A stretch of DNA of 64,000 nt, taken from the NCBI GenBank assembly GCA_018389105.1, contig JACATO010001096.1, positions 682,001-746,000 on the forward strand, given 5' to 3'. Every line of letters begins with the position of its first letter. The first letter of the stretch is position 1. The notes below the pieces were generated by a model. The model saw only the letters and a list, made by a program, of their open reading frames with translations. It did not search any database and was not told the DNA's origin. A program made the position numbers and the translations under genes. Of the stretch, positions 23,120 through 35,200 are shown piece by piece. This stretch comes from Nautilus pompilius (lineage: Eukaryota; Mollusca; Cephalopoda; Nautilida; Nautilidae).

Positions 23120-24846
23120 GCTATTTGAGGTTGTGAATTAAGAGTTTATCACTTTATTGAATTTTTTGCTTTTCCATAATTTGCAAAATAACCTGTGCAG
23201 GTAAACTCATGTTTGTGCAGGTTTTAATAGAACCTTCATATTAGCCTGGTTGTTGTTTTCACTGTTGATGTTGCTGACAGTTACCAGATAGATTCATTTT
23301 GGTCACCAATGGAAACCATTTTTTGGAACCTCTGTTATACCTATATTCAGGAAAGATTTCTCTCTCATAATCCGACACACCTTGCCAGTATGTCATTTCT
23401 TTCCTATTTTTTTTTTTTTGTTTTGTTTTGGGGGTTTTTTTAATACTCTCTTACAATGTGCATTGTTAATAATAATTTTGGAAGGCTGTACACTAGTTAT
23501 TTCCCAGCTGCGGTGTAATGTTCAAGTGAAAGTTAATGAGATGGGCAGGTTTGTGTACAGTATGCATATCTTCATTGGGACAAGACAAGATAACATGGTA
23601 AGTTTAAATTCTGCTCCATTTATACTTCAGATAGGTTTTTCTTTTGTTTGTCATTATTAGCATAATCACCAGTAAGTGGGCTGTATGAACTATGGATCAG
23701 TAAAGTATGTTTATTGTCTGGATGTCTTGTACCAAATATGTCTCATACATTACTTGGAATTTCTCTTCCTTAAACACTCTCCTTCAATATTAATTCTTTC
23801 CCTTCCTTGTCTTCAAAAAATATCATTAACAGAACCTTGGCTTTTCCAACCAGGTAAAACAAAAGTTAAAAATGAAAATGATCAGTCATTGCACAATGAA
23901 CGACGACAAAAATAAAAATATCTCTGGACAGTGTTACTTTATTTGGATTGGTTTTTACTAATTTTACACAAGTTGTTTCATTTAAAGTAACATTTTATCA
24001 ATAAAACCTAATTGAACTGAATGCTCTTAGTTGTAACCTTGATGGAAAAATGGCTGATAGCCAAACCAGAGCAGTCTTTAAGATATACCTGCTGTGGTTT
24101 CCTTTGCATGGTCACTCACTCGTATAAAACAGCTACATGTTATCGGTCTCTTAATGCACAGGGAATGCCACCTTTACATAATGCTATAATTTTTTTTAAA
24201 ATTTAACCTGTTTTTATTATTAACAAAGCAGAACTTGGAATATGTTTAATGTTTTACAAGCAGGCTTTTCATTTCCAATATGTCTGCTAAAAACTTTACA
24301 GGATTTACTAATGAATATTTTCAATCTGATCTTTTACTAAGCTCATCTGGTGCACATTTTGTGTTTTTCTGTCCGTCCGTCTGTCCGTCCGTCTGTCTGT
24401 CTGTCTGTCTGTCTTTGTTAATAACCCATTATTTACTGATGTTTGATCCGAAGGTTATACGTTTGTGTGCGTGTGTCTTCTAAATGTCTTCATTTATGAT
24501 TTCATAATTAAGGTAAATAAACCTGTAGTTACATCTGAATGCATTCGTGCAAATCAGTACTGAACCAAGCACTTTAAATGAAATTGGTTCTAAGAAATAG
24601 TACTTTGTTTGACAGTGAGTACAGTCTAGGGGAGCTGTGGATAGGAACCTGTGTTGACTGATTCTTGTGCTGTTTGTTCACCTTTGACTCGTGTGTGATT
24701 GTGACATGCTCTACTGAAGATCTCCCTGCGCTTCCACTTCACAACTTGTCACTGTCATCTGTGTGTTGAACAGCACCCCTGTTTGTTTTGTTTTTGTTTT
24801 TGTTTTTGTTTTTGTTTTTGTTTTTGTTTTTGTTTTTTTTTTGTTT
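23063..24846 (+). repeat. Tandem duplication, copy B (~1.7 kb)
   Basis: Second copy of the 1.7-kb unit in direct orientation, bounded by (GTTTTT)n tracts at 23063-23119 and 24781-24846. It has a longer CTGT/CCGT microsatellite than copy A. Near-identity means either a very recent duplication or two haplotypes placed in tandem by the assembler. Confidence 0.93.
24369..24414 (+). repeat. (CTGT/CCGT)n microsatellite, copy B
   Basis: Counterpart of the copy A tetranucleotide tract, about 8 bp longer and with more CCGT variants. Confidence 0.9.
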
Positions 24847-27034
24847 TAACCTACCCCGTGTTAATTTTTTGTTGTCTGGCCTGTGTTTGTGTCGTGTTAC
24901 CCGCTCAGTGCAGATGGATTCCGAATTTGCCAAAAAAACGGCCTAAAAATGGTTACGACGGTTGTAGCTTAGTTTCATCTGAGTGTTTTGCATGTTTGCG
25001 ATGGTGCACCAGCTTTTAGTTGTTGTTGTTGTTGTTGTTTGTTTTTTATTACAACAGGATCTGGCTGTTTTATGTATGGTGTGTGTTTTAACCTATAGGT
25101 CTACAGTAGACAAGCACAGACATCTTGCTTTACCTTGCTAGGTTGGTTTAAGTACTGCTGTGTGTTGCTTTGCTCGTGTGTGATGATGATGAAGAGAATC
25201 AGCTTTCAAGTGCATTCGGATGAAGCAGTTTTCTGGACTGGCACCACTGGGCGTGGTGCCGGCGTTAGGTGGGGTATAGGCCCATTCCTCCTCAGTGCAC
25301 CCGCCATCTACCTTGCTCAGCATAACCTGATTCAGCAGGGTTAGGGTTCTTTTTTTAACCCTGAAGCCAAGATACACAAAGAATTTCATTAAAGTTGGCT
25401 GTTATAATTATTTAGCCCTGTCTCTGCCCCCTGACCCCGCCAGCCCTTTGTTTTATTTCATGCCATCATCTTGAAAAAAGAATTTAGTGAAAGCACGCAG
25501 CATTCAGAACCAGATTTCACAAAGTAGAAGTCTGGGTCAGGGACTAACCGAGAATCCAAGTTCTTAGCACAGTAAATAATATTATTAGTATGAAATGTTC
25601 TATCATAACTGCTTGGTAAGATCAACCAGGTGTCACTAATTATAATGGTATTTATAAATCTATCATTAGTTTTGATTTTCTGCTTTGCTACATTAACTTT
25701 GAAAAGTCTGATAACAGATATAACAATAAAAGATAGCCGGTGTCCGTCCCCTGAGAGTCTCTCAAGACTTTGTGTATGGATAAAGCATTAGGGCATAGTT
25801 CTAGTAAAAGGGTTATTTTTTTCAAAAAGTCAGCCAGATCATCAGGTAATTCTTTATAAAACATCATATGCAAGAGATATAAAGAACACTTAATTGTTAA
25901 CCATCTTTATGGTATTACTGTATTCTTAGTTGACTATTTTAAATTTAAATGCTTTAGAATTCAAATGCAAGTGTTTATTTAGCCCATGACATCAGCATTT
26001 CTACTGATCAGTTCTGCAAATTAACACCTTAGAATAAACAAACACTTGCCTTTGTTACATTTTCTGAATAACATTCAGCCAGTCACGAAAGGTTGCTGTA
26101 TTTACCTTCAGTGCTTCACACCCTACCCTGGGTACTGGGGCTTTCTATAGGGGGGGGGGACTTTCATTTTTTAAATTTAGTAGAATTTCTGGTTTATTCA
26201 ATCTAATGGGTGTTTATTATAAGTACGCACATAACTAGTAGTTTTTACCTTTTCAATAAATTATTGATGGGTTGGCTGGCATTAAGCTTATTCAACCCCA
26301 GTGTAACAGTGAGGCAGCATATCAGATAAAACAATTGGACGACTAATTTAAAATGGCGTACTTTTGGGCCGATGTGTAAATTGGTCTAGCGCTCTTTCTC
26401 CAACCTCTCCTATCAGTGATTTAGCATGCCAGTGCTATGCGATAGATTTTGCTACATTGTGAACTTTTCATTCTTATTGATGTTATGCAGTAAATTTTGC
26501 TTCTTTTTTTTTTCTCCCTTGCTTTTGTTACCTGATAAATTTGATGGGCTACTACGGTTAATGAGATAAGTGTAAACTTCTTGAGTAATAAATATACTAT
26601 TTACTTTTTTATGTTGCTTGCTTTCAATGAGCTGCAGAACACTCAGATAATAAGTGGTGAGAACAGGGTTTGTAATTTATCTTTGAGTTGTGATATGAAC
26701 CATGTTCTTAGCAGTAAAATTTCTTTAGCGAGATTTAAAATTATGTTTTTTAATCTGTAACAGTGAGCTTTTTAGTTAATTTTAGCCCTTTTCAGTTTGT
26801 CAAAGCATAAATTAACTTTTCAAAATATTATTTCAACATGGAAGGGTTTTCGGCAACAGTCATCTGCCAGTGTACAAACCATGCCTGGAAAGCTCTTTCT
26901 GGTTCTGTGACAGTAAAGAGTTAAAGCACTGTTGTTAGTATTCCCCATATAGCCGTTGTATGCTCATTTAGTAATAAATAGGGAAGAAAATACTGATCAA
27001 TTGCAAAAAATGTTTTACAATACATAATTTTGTC

Positions 27035-27095
27035 AGAATGTCATGGATGAGTAAACTCTGGGTCTTGAGTTGAAATCTCTGGCCACTCATATCGT
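27035..27095 (+). mobile_element. Possible degenerate SINE head
   Basis: A tRNA-like stretch with GGATGAGTAAACTCTGGG followed by a B-box-like GAGTTGAAATCTCTGG (27067-27082). Only the B-box half is convincing, so this is a weak call. Confidence 0.27.
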
Positions 27096-27535
27096 GCTCG
27101 TGTTCGCTGAGTGGTCGCTTATGTAATGTCCACAACATTTAAGCTGTTGTAAAAATTTTCTTACATGAAATCTTTTTGGTAATGCAGAATTAATGAATAG
27201 TCACATGTTCTCTAATACAATTGCTTCAAGCTTCAGTAATGTCAGCTAAATCAGCTCAGGTGTTTAAATGCTAACTGGCACAGGTGATAAATATCAGAAC
27301 TGGAGAGATAGGGGCAATGCTACCCTGATGTGCTGGTACTCTGTCTGTCTCTTTGCTTAACTATTTAGAGGTAGAGAAAACAAATATATTGTACAGTAAT
27401 TTTAAAAGTAGTGCTTACAAATAAACCATTTTTTAAATAATAGGCTGTGCGTAGATGGACTACTGCAATGGGAAGCATTCTGAATATATCACAACTCAAA
27501 GTATTTTGTTTTTAATAGAGTTTTTAAAAAAAAAT

Positions 27536-27781
27536 TTATATTTCTTTAATGGTGCCAAAGGCCTTATCCAACACAATTTGATTCATGATCCTCTGCTTCT
27601 CTTCTCTGTAGATCGCACGTGGCGTGGCGTCCTCCCCATGTTCGCGTGACGTCTTCGTTGTCTCCTCTTGATACAGTCTGCCTGTCACGTTTGATGTCCT
27701 AAATGTCAGCGCCATCCGAAGTTCCTTGCTGATACCATCACTGAGAGATATAAGCTTGTGAATGGCGTGCCACTGGGGCAC
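27536..27781 (-). other. Unassigned ORF over a local CpG cluster
   Basis: An 81-codon minus-strand frame with a hydrophilic, charged sequence including TSREHGEDATPRAIYREE and MNQIVLDKAFGTIKEI. It covers a dense CpG cluster at about 27605-27665, unusual in this CpG-poor half of the window. I do not recognise the protein. It could be a fragment of a transposon-derived or retrocopied gene, or chance. No promoter or splice sites were identified. Confidence 0.25.
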
Positions 27782-28147
27782 ATGTTGGTCAGTTAAATGA
27801 CCTGTACAACCTGAATGACATTATTTACAAGTCTGTCTGTAGTTTTTTGTGTGCAACGTTTGTATTGAATGGGTTTGTTAATCATATAAATATATATATT
27901 CTTGCATTGGGAATTTTATGGGAGCGTTTTGGAAAAAAAAATTGTCATGTACATAACTTGATACTGAATTTGGGCAGTTTAATACTTATGGTTGTTTAGA
28001 TGAACTGCCGCTTATAATAATATGGAAAGAGTTGTATGTAATAAGGAGGTTTTATTAATTTATAAAGGAGAAAAGTTTAGTTGGATCATCATTATTACAC
28101 ACCCTGTCACATGATTGTGTTTTTATTAGTCATACAATTGTAAACCT

Positions 28148-28205
28148 CCGTGCCCCAGTGGTACATATTCGCTCCCCCAGGTTAAGACTCTGACCCCTAG
28201 TTTGT
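28148..28205 (+). mobile_element. Possible degenerate SINE head
   Basis: The stretch TGCCCCAGTGGTACATATTC resembles a Pol III A box and its surroundings, but no good B box follows. Weak. Confidence 0.22.
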
Positions 28206-28265
28206 TTGTGATATTCAGCGGTAGTGTAAAAGGTAATGTTTTGGCGTGTTTGTAGTTCTAATATT

Positions 28266-28321
28266 TTTGTTTGTTTGTTTGTTTGTTTTTATTACTTTTG
28301 TTTGTTTGTTTGTTTGTTTGT
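28266..28321 (+). promoter_or_regulatory. GU-rich element runs (CELF1-type sites)
   Basis: Two runs of GTTT repeats, 28267-28287 and 28297-28321, separated by a short ATTAC-containing gap. In RNA sense each contains several overlapping copies of UGUUUGUUUGU, the GU-rich element known to be bound by CELF1 and to destabilise mRNAs. They lie on the sense strand of, and 14 kb downstream from, the CELF stop codon within the CpG-depleted domain. If this is CELF 3' UTR the gene could regulate its own mRNA; that is inference. As DNA it is simply a (GTTT)n microsatellite. Confidence 0.4.
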
Positions 28322-28637
28322 TTTTAAATAAACCCTTGGTGCCGTGATAAGTCATTTGCAGTGTTGGGAAGGTGACTTCTGTTAAAGTTCAGACTTTTTT
28401 TGTTAAATTGTGTGAAATTTTGCCAAGTTAAACTTTGTGAATTTTTTTTTTTTTTAATTATTTCTGGAAAGTATTGTACAATTCCCACTCAACAACCCTC
28501 ATTTTGGTTAATGTCACCCTGAGATTTAACAAGTGTGATCCAGAGCCAGGTGGCAGCTACACCAAAACGACTCATTTTGTACATTTTTCCTCTCCCTCTT
28601 ATCCTATTTAATTTAATAAACCACCACCCCCTCCCCC

Positions 28638-28671
28638 CACACACACACACACACCACCACCACCACCACCA
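28638..28671 (+). repeat. (CA)n then (CCA)n microsatellite
   Basis: A CA run at about 28638-28654 passes directly into CCA trinucleotides to 28671. Confidence 0.92.
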
Positions 28672-31309
28672 TGAGAAGCCCTCCTGAAAGATGTTCTGTG
28701 TTAAAACTGTAAATATGCAAATGTCTTTCGTGAAAATCATGTTTAGAAAGTCCTCACTCGTGTCTAATCAGGGTGATAGCACTGAGCTGGGGAAACTCTG
28801 TGGTTTGAAATCTCCAAACCAACAAGAGAATTTTCAAATAGGCACAGCAGGATTGCCTGGATGCAATGATCCAAGGTGATATGCAACTCTCCTGTTTGTA
28901 AGTCAGTCTTGTTGACCTCAACCTCAGAAGATGATGATGCCTATTGAAATTGTAAGTCTGACAAACATTTTGGTGCTTGCACAACGTTACTGAACAGTTT
29001 GTCTCCGTTTGTTGTCAGCACATTTTTTTGGATTAATAAATTTTGTCTTCTCTCTAAAGAACGAGTTGATTTGGTTAAGGAAAGGAATGTAGCTGCTGCT
29101 GTATGTTGAAGTTTTGCGTCCAAAACTCAGGAATAAGTGTTCTTTATTATTATTATTTTTAATTTAATTGTATGTTCAGCGTCAGTCGATCAGTTCAGTC
29201 AGATAACATGAAAATTTGTAACTCTCATTTGGCCAAAGATTATTAATGTCAAACATATAAATATATATATATATAAAAAAAAGAGAGGATTTACTTATAG
29301 AGATATATATATATATAGAAAGACAGATATATATTAGAGATTAAAATTACAGATGCATTATTAACCAACAGAGTATTCTTTACCACTGAATCTATGTCCC
29401 AGTATAAACTAACAATTACAAACTATTGTTGGTGATCAAGGTTTTTAACTAACTGCCTCTCAGAAAATGTCTAAAATAAGCTTATCTTGCCTTCTCCCTT
29501 CCTTTATTCTGACTGTATGCAGTCTAGTCAGCTAGCTCAACACAATGTATTATTACCTTTTTTTATTATCTCAGATGCAGTTAGCGCATCAACTAAACTT
29601 TTTTTTCTTTTTCAATATATAAACTTTATCAGTATGATTATCAAAACTATGAAAATGGCACCAAAAAAAGTTTTATTTTTGAATAAGTCTGTGGGTTGTT
29701 AAGAGAGCTTCTGGTTTTTAACTATTTTCTATTATTTTTTACTCAGACTTATGATAGATCATTCATTAGACTATAGTTGCGGCATTGTGTTGTGGTCTGG
29801 CGATGCACAAAATCCAAGGGGACATTAAAGAACATTCACACATCTCACATGAGTTTGTTTTCCTTTTTTTATTGTCTCACTGTAAGGGGGATGAATGATC
29901 TTCTGAAACTGGTTTACACAGTATTCCTTTACAGAAGCAAACCATTCCAGGTACCAAAGATTAAGTGCAGCCTGTGTGTATGAGCCGGTATATCGCTCAA
30001 CAGTTTTATTTATTATGCTGATATACATAACAACTACGGAAATTATCGTGACCAGTTCAAGAAAGAAAATGGATAAATGAATGAGCAAAGATTCTGAATT
30101 CATTATAAAATTAAGCATATCACGTTCTTACTTTTCTCTTAAAAAGAGAGACTTGATTAGCTTTTAATCACAGGCTGCTCTGAATTTTTGCAGAACCATG
30201 GTTAAGATAAATGTTTGGTTCCAAGAAGACAAGGTCTGAGGAGTTTTTATAACGCACTCCAATGAGCACTCATTACATTTTTTTTTTTAATGTTATATTA
30301 TGGTTAGAAACCTGTCTATTTTGTTTTAATATTTATTTCTTGCTAGTGGAATCAAATTTTCTTACATTAGTATGTAAATTGGTAAAAGAAGAAAAGTTTT
30401 CATAAGTAACACTTACCATAAATTACTCTGGTTTCTCATTGCATTCTATGTTATCTTTGAGTTTAGTATATTGGCAGAAGGTTCCAGTAAATATGTTTGG
30501 GCAGGACAAAATGGGGGAGGTCTAAATAAAGCAGCTTCATGACACAAGTCTGTTAAAAATCATTCATTGTGATGCCAGCAAAAACAGGCACAGAATCTTT
30601 CAGCTGTAAGAAGGAAAATAACAAAGAAAACAATTTTTTTTTTTAATTGAAAGATGACATGAGACCTCACCTAGCCATCTATATTCATATTGGTCAGTCA
30701 TCCTGGCTCCCAATATGGGAATGCATTCTCCTGCAATTCTGAGTATATTGGCTATAGTTACAGATTCTTTATTTCACTACTTAAGAACCTCTCCTCTTGC
30801 GTTAATTTGTACTTTTATGAAGCCGTTTTGGTTGCTTGTTAACTCAAGTTTGTGTATCTGATGTACACAATAGCATTTATTGCATTGTTATATTTGAAAT
30901 GTTTTTTTCGTAGTAATGAGGCTGGCTGCTTTAATCCTTTCCTTAGAAAACTTGGAATTTTACATGCTTAAAACGGCAGACAATTTTCAAGGTGGCTGCT
31001 CAACGTGCACCTGCTGATTGAACTTATTAAACAAACAAAGTAAACTTGGAACGAGTCATATAGCATAAATGACCTTGCACATTTTCAGTAATCCAAACAA
31101 AAAGGAAATATGTCCAGAAAACCAAAGAGGAAAATTGTTTATAGTGCAAAAAGTGGAAAAGAAAAACAGATTAAAATTGCTCACTTCCAGGAAGTGGTCA
31201 GTCACAGTCTATCTATATAGTTGGAACGAAATCTCACTGTGCACAAATTATCTTTCTTCACCAGGATTTCACGGCACTTGACTGCCACTTTTTCTTTTAG
31301 TAGGCTTTG
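28672..31309. other. Non-coding; AT-repeat tract inside
   Basis: AT-rich sequence. The section 29258-29335 is mostly (AT)n with interspersed AGAG. Nothing else recognised; the short ORFs on both strands match no family known to me. Confidence 0.4.
29258..29335. repeat. (AT)n-rich low-complexity tract
   Basis: Three runs of ATATATAT separated by A/G-rich spacers. Confidence 0.85.
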
Positions 31310-32260
31310 ATTTTTTTTTTGCAGCAGGAGCCACCACCGAGATCCTCAGCTTTCAGCCCGAAAGTCTGTGGATGTAATGCATCTGTTTCTTTTCTTGGAT
31401 CTGCCTTTTACCTTGAGGGGACCCAGAGTAGAGTGTGAAAGCTTCGATAGTGGCTGTGTTGAACACAAACCATGACAAGTACTTCCAAACTCTGCACTCC
31501 TTTTCTCCAGAGCCCCATCTCACTTGTGTACTTGTACAGGTGTTCAAAGAGTGAACAAGAAACTTAAGTCTGGGCTACGGTTGCTGGTGCTCAGCAATAT
31601 TACATCATTCTTATCTCCACCAGACCTGCTCCTAGACTTTGGTGACTTTCATGCTGGCTCCAGGTGTAAACAGCAAAGTTGATGATATACTTGTTGTGGA
31701 CATCAGTTGTTTTCCTAGATCTTCAGTTTCAATCTGTTAGTTCCATGTCGAGGTGTGGCTGCTACTTTGCCTGAAAGTTTCTAGTAACCAAATCAGGGAG
31801 AGGTCTGATTTTGAACAGCCGGTCTCTGTTAGGTTCATCAGGGGCAGGTGCCAACACTGAATCTCTCCAGTATCATGACCTTTGATACCCCTGCCACATT
31901 CACTGTCAGACACCACCACCAAGATGAAAGCTTTCATAGTGGAAAAACACCACAAGGGGCCTTCATTCCATTTCACCCATAAACAATTTTAAAGTATGTG
32001 TCTGGGTATCTGATGGAGTTGCCAAAAGAAGCTAACTGGCTTGGAATCATCAGTGACGTTAATCTTCGGATCAACAGGCTGCAGTGGCAAACAGATCTGA
32101 ACTCCACTCAACCCCTTCTTCATGGTCACTGTCAGCATATAGTAAATGGAATACAATTAATATAAAAGAGCTCTCACAGGTAGGTACACTTTGGTTGCAA
32201 AACATAGTGATGAAAGATGGTGGACTAGCATGATGTGTGCTGTCTATAGTATAATGCAAA
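31310..32260 (-). pseudogene. piggyBac-type transposase relic
   Basis: Read on the minus strand over three frames, the pieces fall in the order of a piggyBac transposase. An acidic N-terminal patch lies near 32090-32130. Next come DRLFKIRPLPDLVTRNFQ (about 31775-31826, the DRLFKIRPLLD block) and TDVHNKYIINFAVYTG (about 31664-31704, the block carrying the second catalytic Asp). The C-terminal VWKYLSWFVFNTATIEAFTL block (about 31440-31480) corresponds to the usual WWKYLFWFLLNTAIVNAFIL. It is shortened and has multiple frameshifts and stops, so it is inactive. I did not find TTAA-flanked terminal repeats. It is antisense to CELF. Confidence 0.83.
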
Positions 32261-35200
32261 AATGGTCACTAAATTACAATACAACCTGCCTGAAAGTGGC
32301 AAAGTTGCTTGCTTAGCTGTTGTGCAGTTTAAGCTGACTTGCCCAAAAAAAGGATTAATGAAAGTTTGACATTTCTCTCACACAACAGAATTGACTACAA
32401 ACCTCTTCACCAAGGGCTGCTTTAGAATCTAATTGTAGTCCAAAACAAATTATGCCATCTTAATTTTTTTTTTTTTTTTGGCATTTTTTCTCACAAGGGA
32501 AACAGCAATCTAACAAGGTATGACTTAGTCACAGGTGTGCAGCCATGGTTTCTTAATTGAGTACTGCAATACAACAAGCAATTTCAAAATTTTGCATTTG
32601 TTACCTTTGAAGAATAACTCTAACCTTTCGATGATATGTTAATATCTAAATGATTTCCCAGCAAACTTTAAACAGTGGTATAAATGTGTATTCAACAATG
32701 TTGCAATAAAATTGGATTAATTTTGCCTTTTTACAGATTTGCAGAAATGTGAAAATATTTGCTTTAGGACATCAATACAATGCAAAGTTTTAAAGAAATA
32801 AAACTGACAATTTTTCCATTGGTACACGGGGTCATTTAAATGAGACTGCCAGATATCATCAGTAATGCTATTCCAGCCAGGTTTATTTGAATATCCCTAG
32901 TAAATCAGTTTGGAAACAGTGCGAGAAAGAAGGATCTAGTGTTTTAAATCTTTATTATTCGGTGTTATTGACTGTACCTGATTTAATATCTAAAAATTGC
33001 ATAATTATTGTTACATTTTTTTAAAATGATTACTGAAGTATGTTGTACAATATTTAATTCAGTTTTCTTAGAATTGAATATCTTACATGAGAAGAAATTA
33101 CAGTTCAATATTGCAAGTGTCATTTGTTTCTTGCAATTTTGCACAAGTATTGGACTTAGAGAAATGCTTTTGTATTATAGTCTAGTTAATTAGAACTTCA
33201 ACAGCATTGAACTGCGCTGGTGTCGTGTAATTCAGGCTTAGAACCTTCCAATTACATTGAATTTTGCGATGTTGCTATTTTACAAGTGTATTTCACTACC
33301 ACAAATCTACTTTCAGTTTTTCTACTTGACTTTAAATAAGCCAGAATTTTCATTTCTTCTGCCAGATATTTTAAAGTAAAACAATTTAGCAAGTAAACCA
33401 AAGTTTTCAATCCAACCATCATCATCTTTTTTTTAAATTATATCTGCAGTCTTAGTTTGGATTGGAAGTTGGTAAGAGATGAAGCAGGTGATTTCTGTGT
33501 ACTGAGAATTTTGGGCACTAAGTCTTTGCACAGCTGCAGATTTCTTATTCATATAAATTTCTATTTGCTCTGTTCATGTTTAATCAGGAATTCTAAATGT
33601 AGTCTATTGTTTTTATTCTTCAACCACTTGCTAGTAGTGGCAGCTTTTTTTCTATCCATTGTAATTCCTTGATTAAAAATAGCCTCCCCGAAGAAAAGGT
33701 ACAAATTGATTTTCTGGGTCATGGGAATCTCTGCAATTTCAGGCATTAGAAAAATGAGCAGCGCTCTGCTTTGATTAGAGACCTGATGTCCAGCACATGC
33801 AGTCTGTGAAGCTGTCCTTAGTTTGTCCAGCAGAGCAGGAGAAAGTTGGTAGTTTTACAGCAGATTAGCGGACTTCTGTGTCCATGACAAGCGCTGGGTG
33901 GCTACTAAGGTTCGTGACATCATAAAGGTAGCATTTCGTGATGATTTTTTCCAGGTGGATGCGTGTTTCAAGACCAGTAAACTTGAGAAATCAGTTTTCT
34001 GGTGAACTTAGCAGGATACAAAAAAATTTCATTAAGTAAATGGAAACATGGTAGCATCAGAAGAAAACAAGAACTATCGCCCCTACCTTACTTTAAAAAT
34101 CTGCCATCTTTGGATTAAAACGAATTTTCTAAGCACTGAGAACTTCGACAAGGACACTTCAATTTATTCCCACCTGAAGATACTTTGATTGCATGCAAAC
34201 AATTAGGATGCAGTCAGTGACGCGCACCTTTTTTATCCTATTATTAAACTATGAAAAACACTTCTTGTAGATGTGGTCATTTTAATATGTAAGAAGTCTG
34301 TTGTGTTGTACTGGCAACCACAAAGATTTGTCAACTCCCACATTCAGCATCGCACTGTGGCTGTTCCAGTGCAGCAGAGATTATATGACTGATGTTGGCT
34401 GCAAGGATTTCAGCTACAGATGCAAGTCCAAAGAGAACAATTTCAACACCTTAATGGGATTTTATTGTTTGACCACAGAAAACTTCTAAATAGCACATTT
34501 CAAAATGCATACAGTATACAAAAAGGAAAATCTTATTTCAGAAGGAAGAACAGTCAGGGGCTTTCTTGGTGTAACGTCCTTTTTTAATTTTAAGGGTATA
34601 TAATAAAGTCATACTTTTGGATACAGTAAATTTCAGTCGACTTGGCACTGATATTTGACCGAAGGCTGGTGCTGGTCCTGTAAACTGCCTATTTCACTGA
34701 ACAGCCAAACTAATGCAAACTGTTATTAAATGACTTTGTGATTAATGTGCACATTAACAGTGTGGCTCTGTGCTGCCACACACTGTTTGGGAGTGTTTGA
34801 CTGACTGACTGACTAATCTTCGCCGGTGTTCATTTCACAGGGGGAGCCATCTTTTATTTCTTTAGCTGTGCTGTTAAAATGATAAACTAGGAAGGCTAGA
34901 TGACAGCTAAAACGCAAACAATGATAAAAGAAAAATAAAGGCATTCAGTGCTCTGGAGAATTTACTTAGATCCTGAAAGAGATCAGGGCTGATTTCCAAG
35001 TTTCTCGAGGTTTTATCGCAATTTTTGGAGGAAGATTGTTTAGTCTGTCAGAGGACTGATTTCATATATGGCTACTGAATTCTCATTGATTTTGCCAGAA
35101 AACATTTTTTTTCTTTTTCTGTTTTTTTTTTTTTTTTTTACCCTGACATATCCATTTCAAAGACTACCAATTTAAATACAGGAAAACCATGGCAAGTCCA

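Larger units (their letters stand above)
24847..28260. other. CpG-poor non-coding region
   Basis: AT-rich sequence with a (TTG)n tract at 25019-25041, a 10-base G run at 26150-26159 and two weak SINE-like heads (listed separately). No gene recognised except the unassigned minus-strand ORF near 27.6 kb. Confidence 0.35.

Noticed and set aside
25338..25349. Telomere-like GGGTTAGGGTT
   Set aside because: Barely two repeat units; expected by chance in 64 kb.
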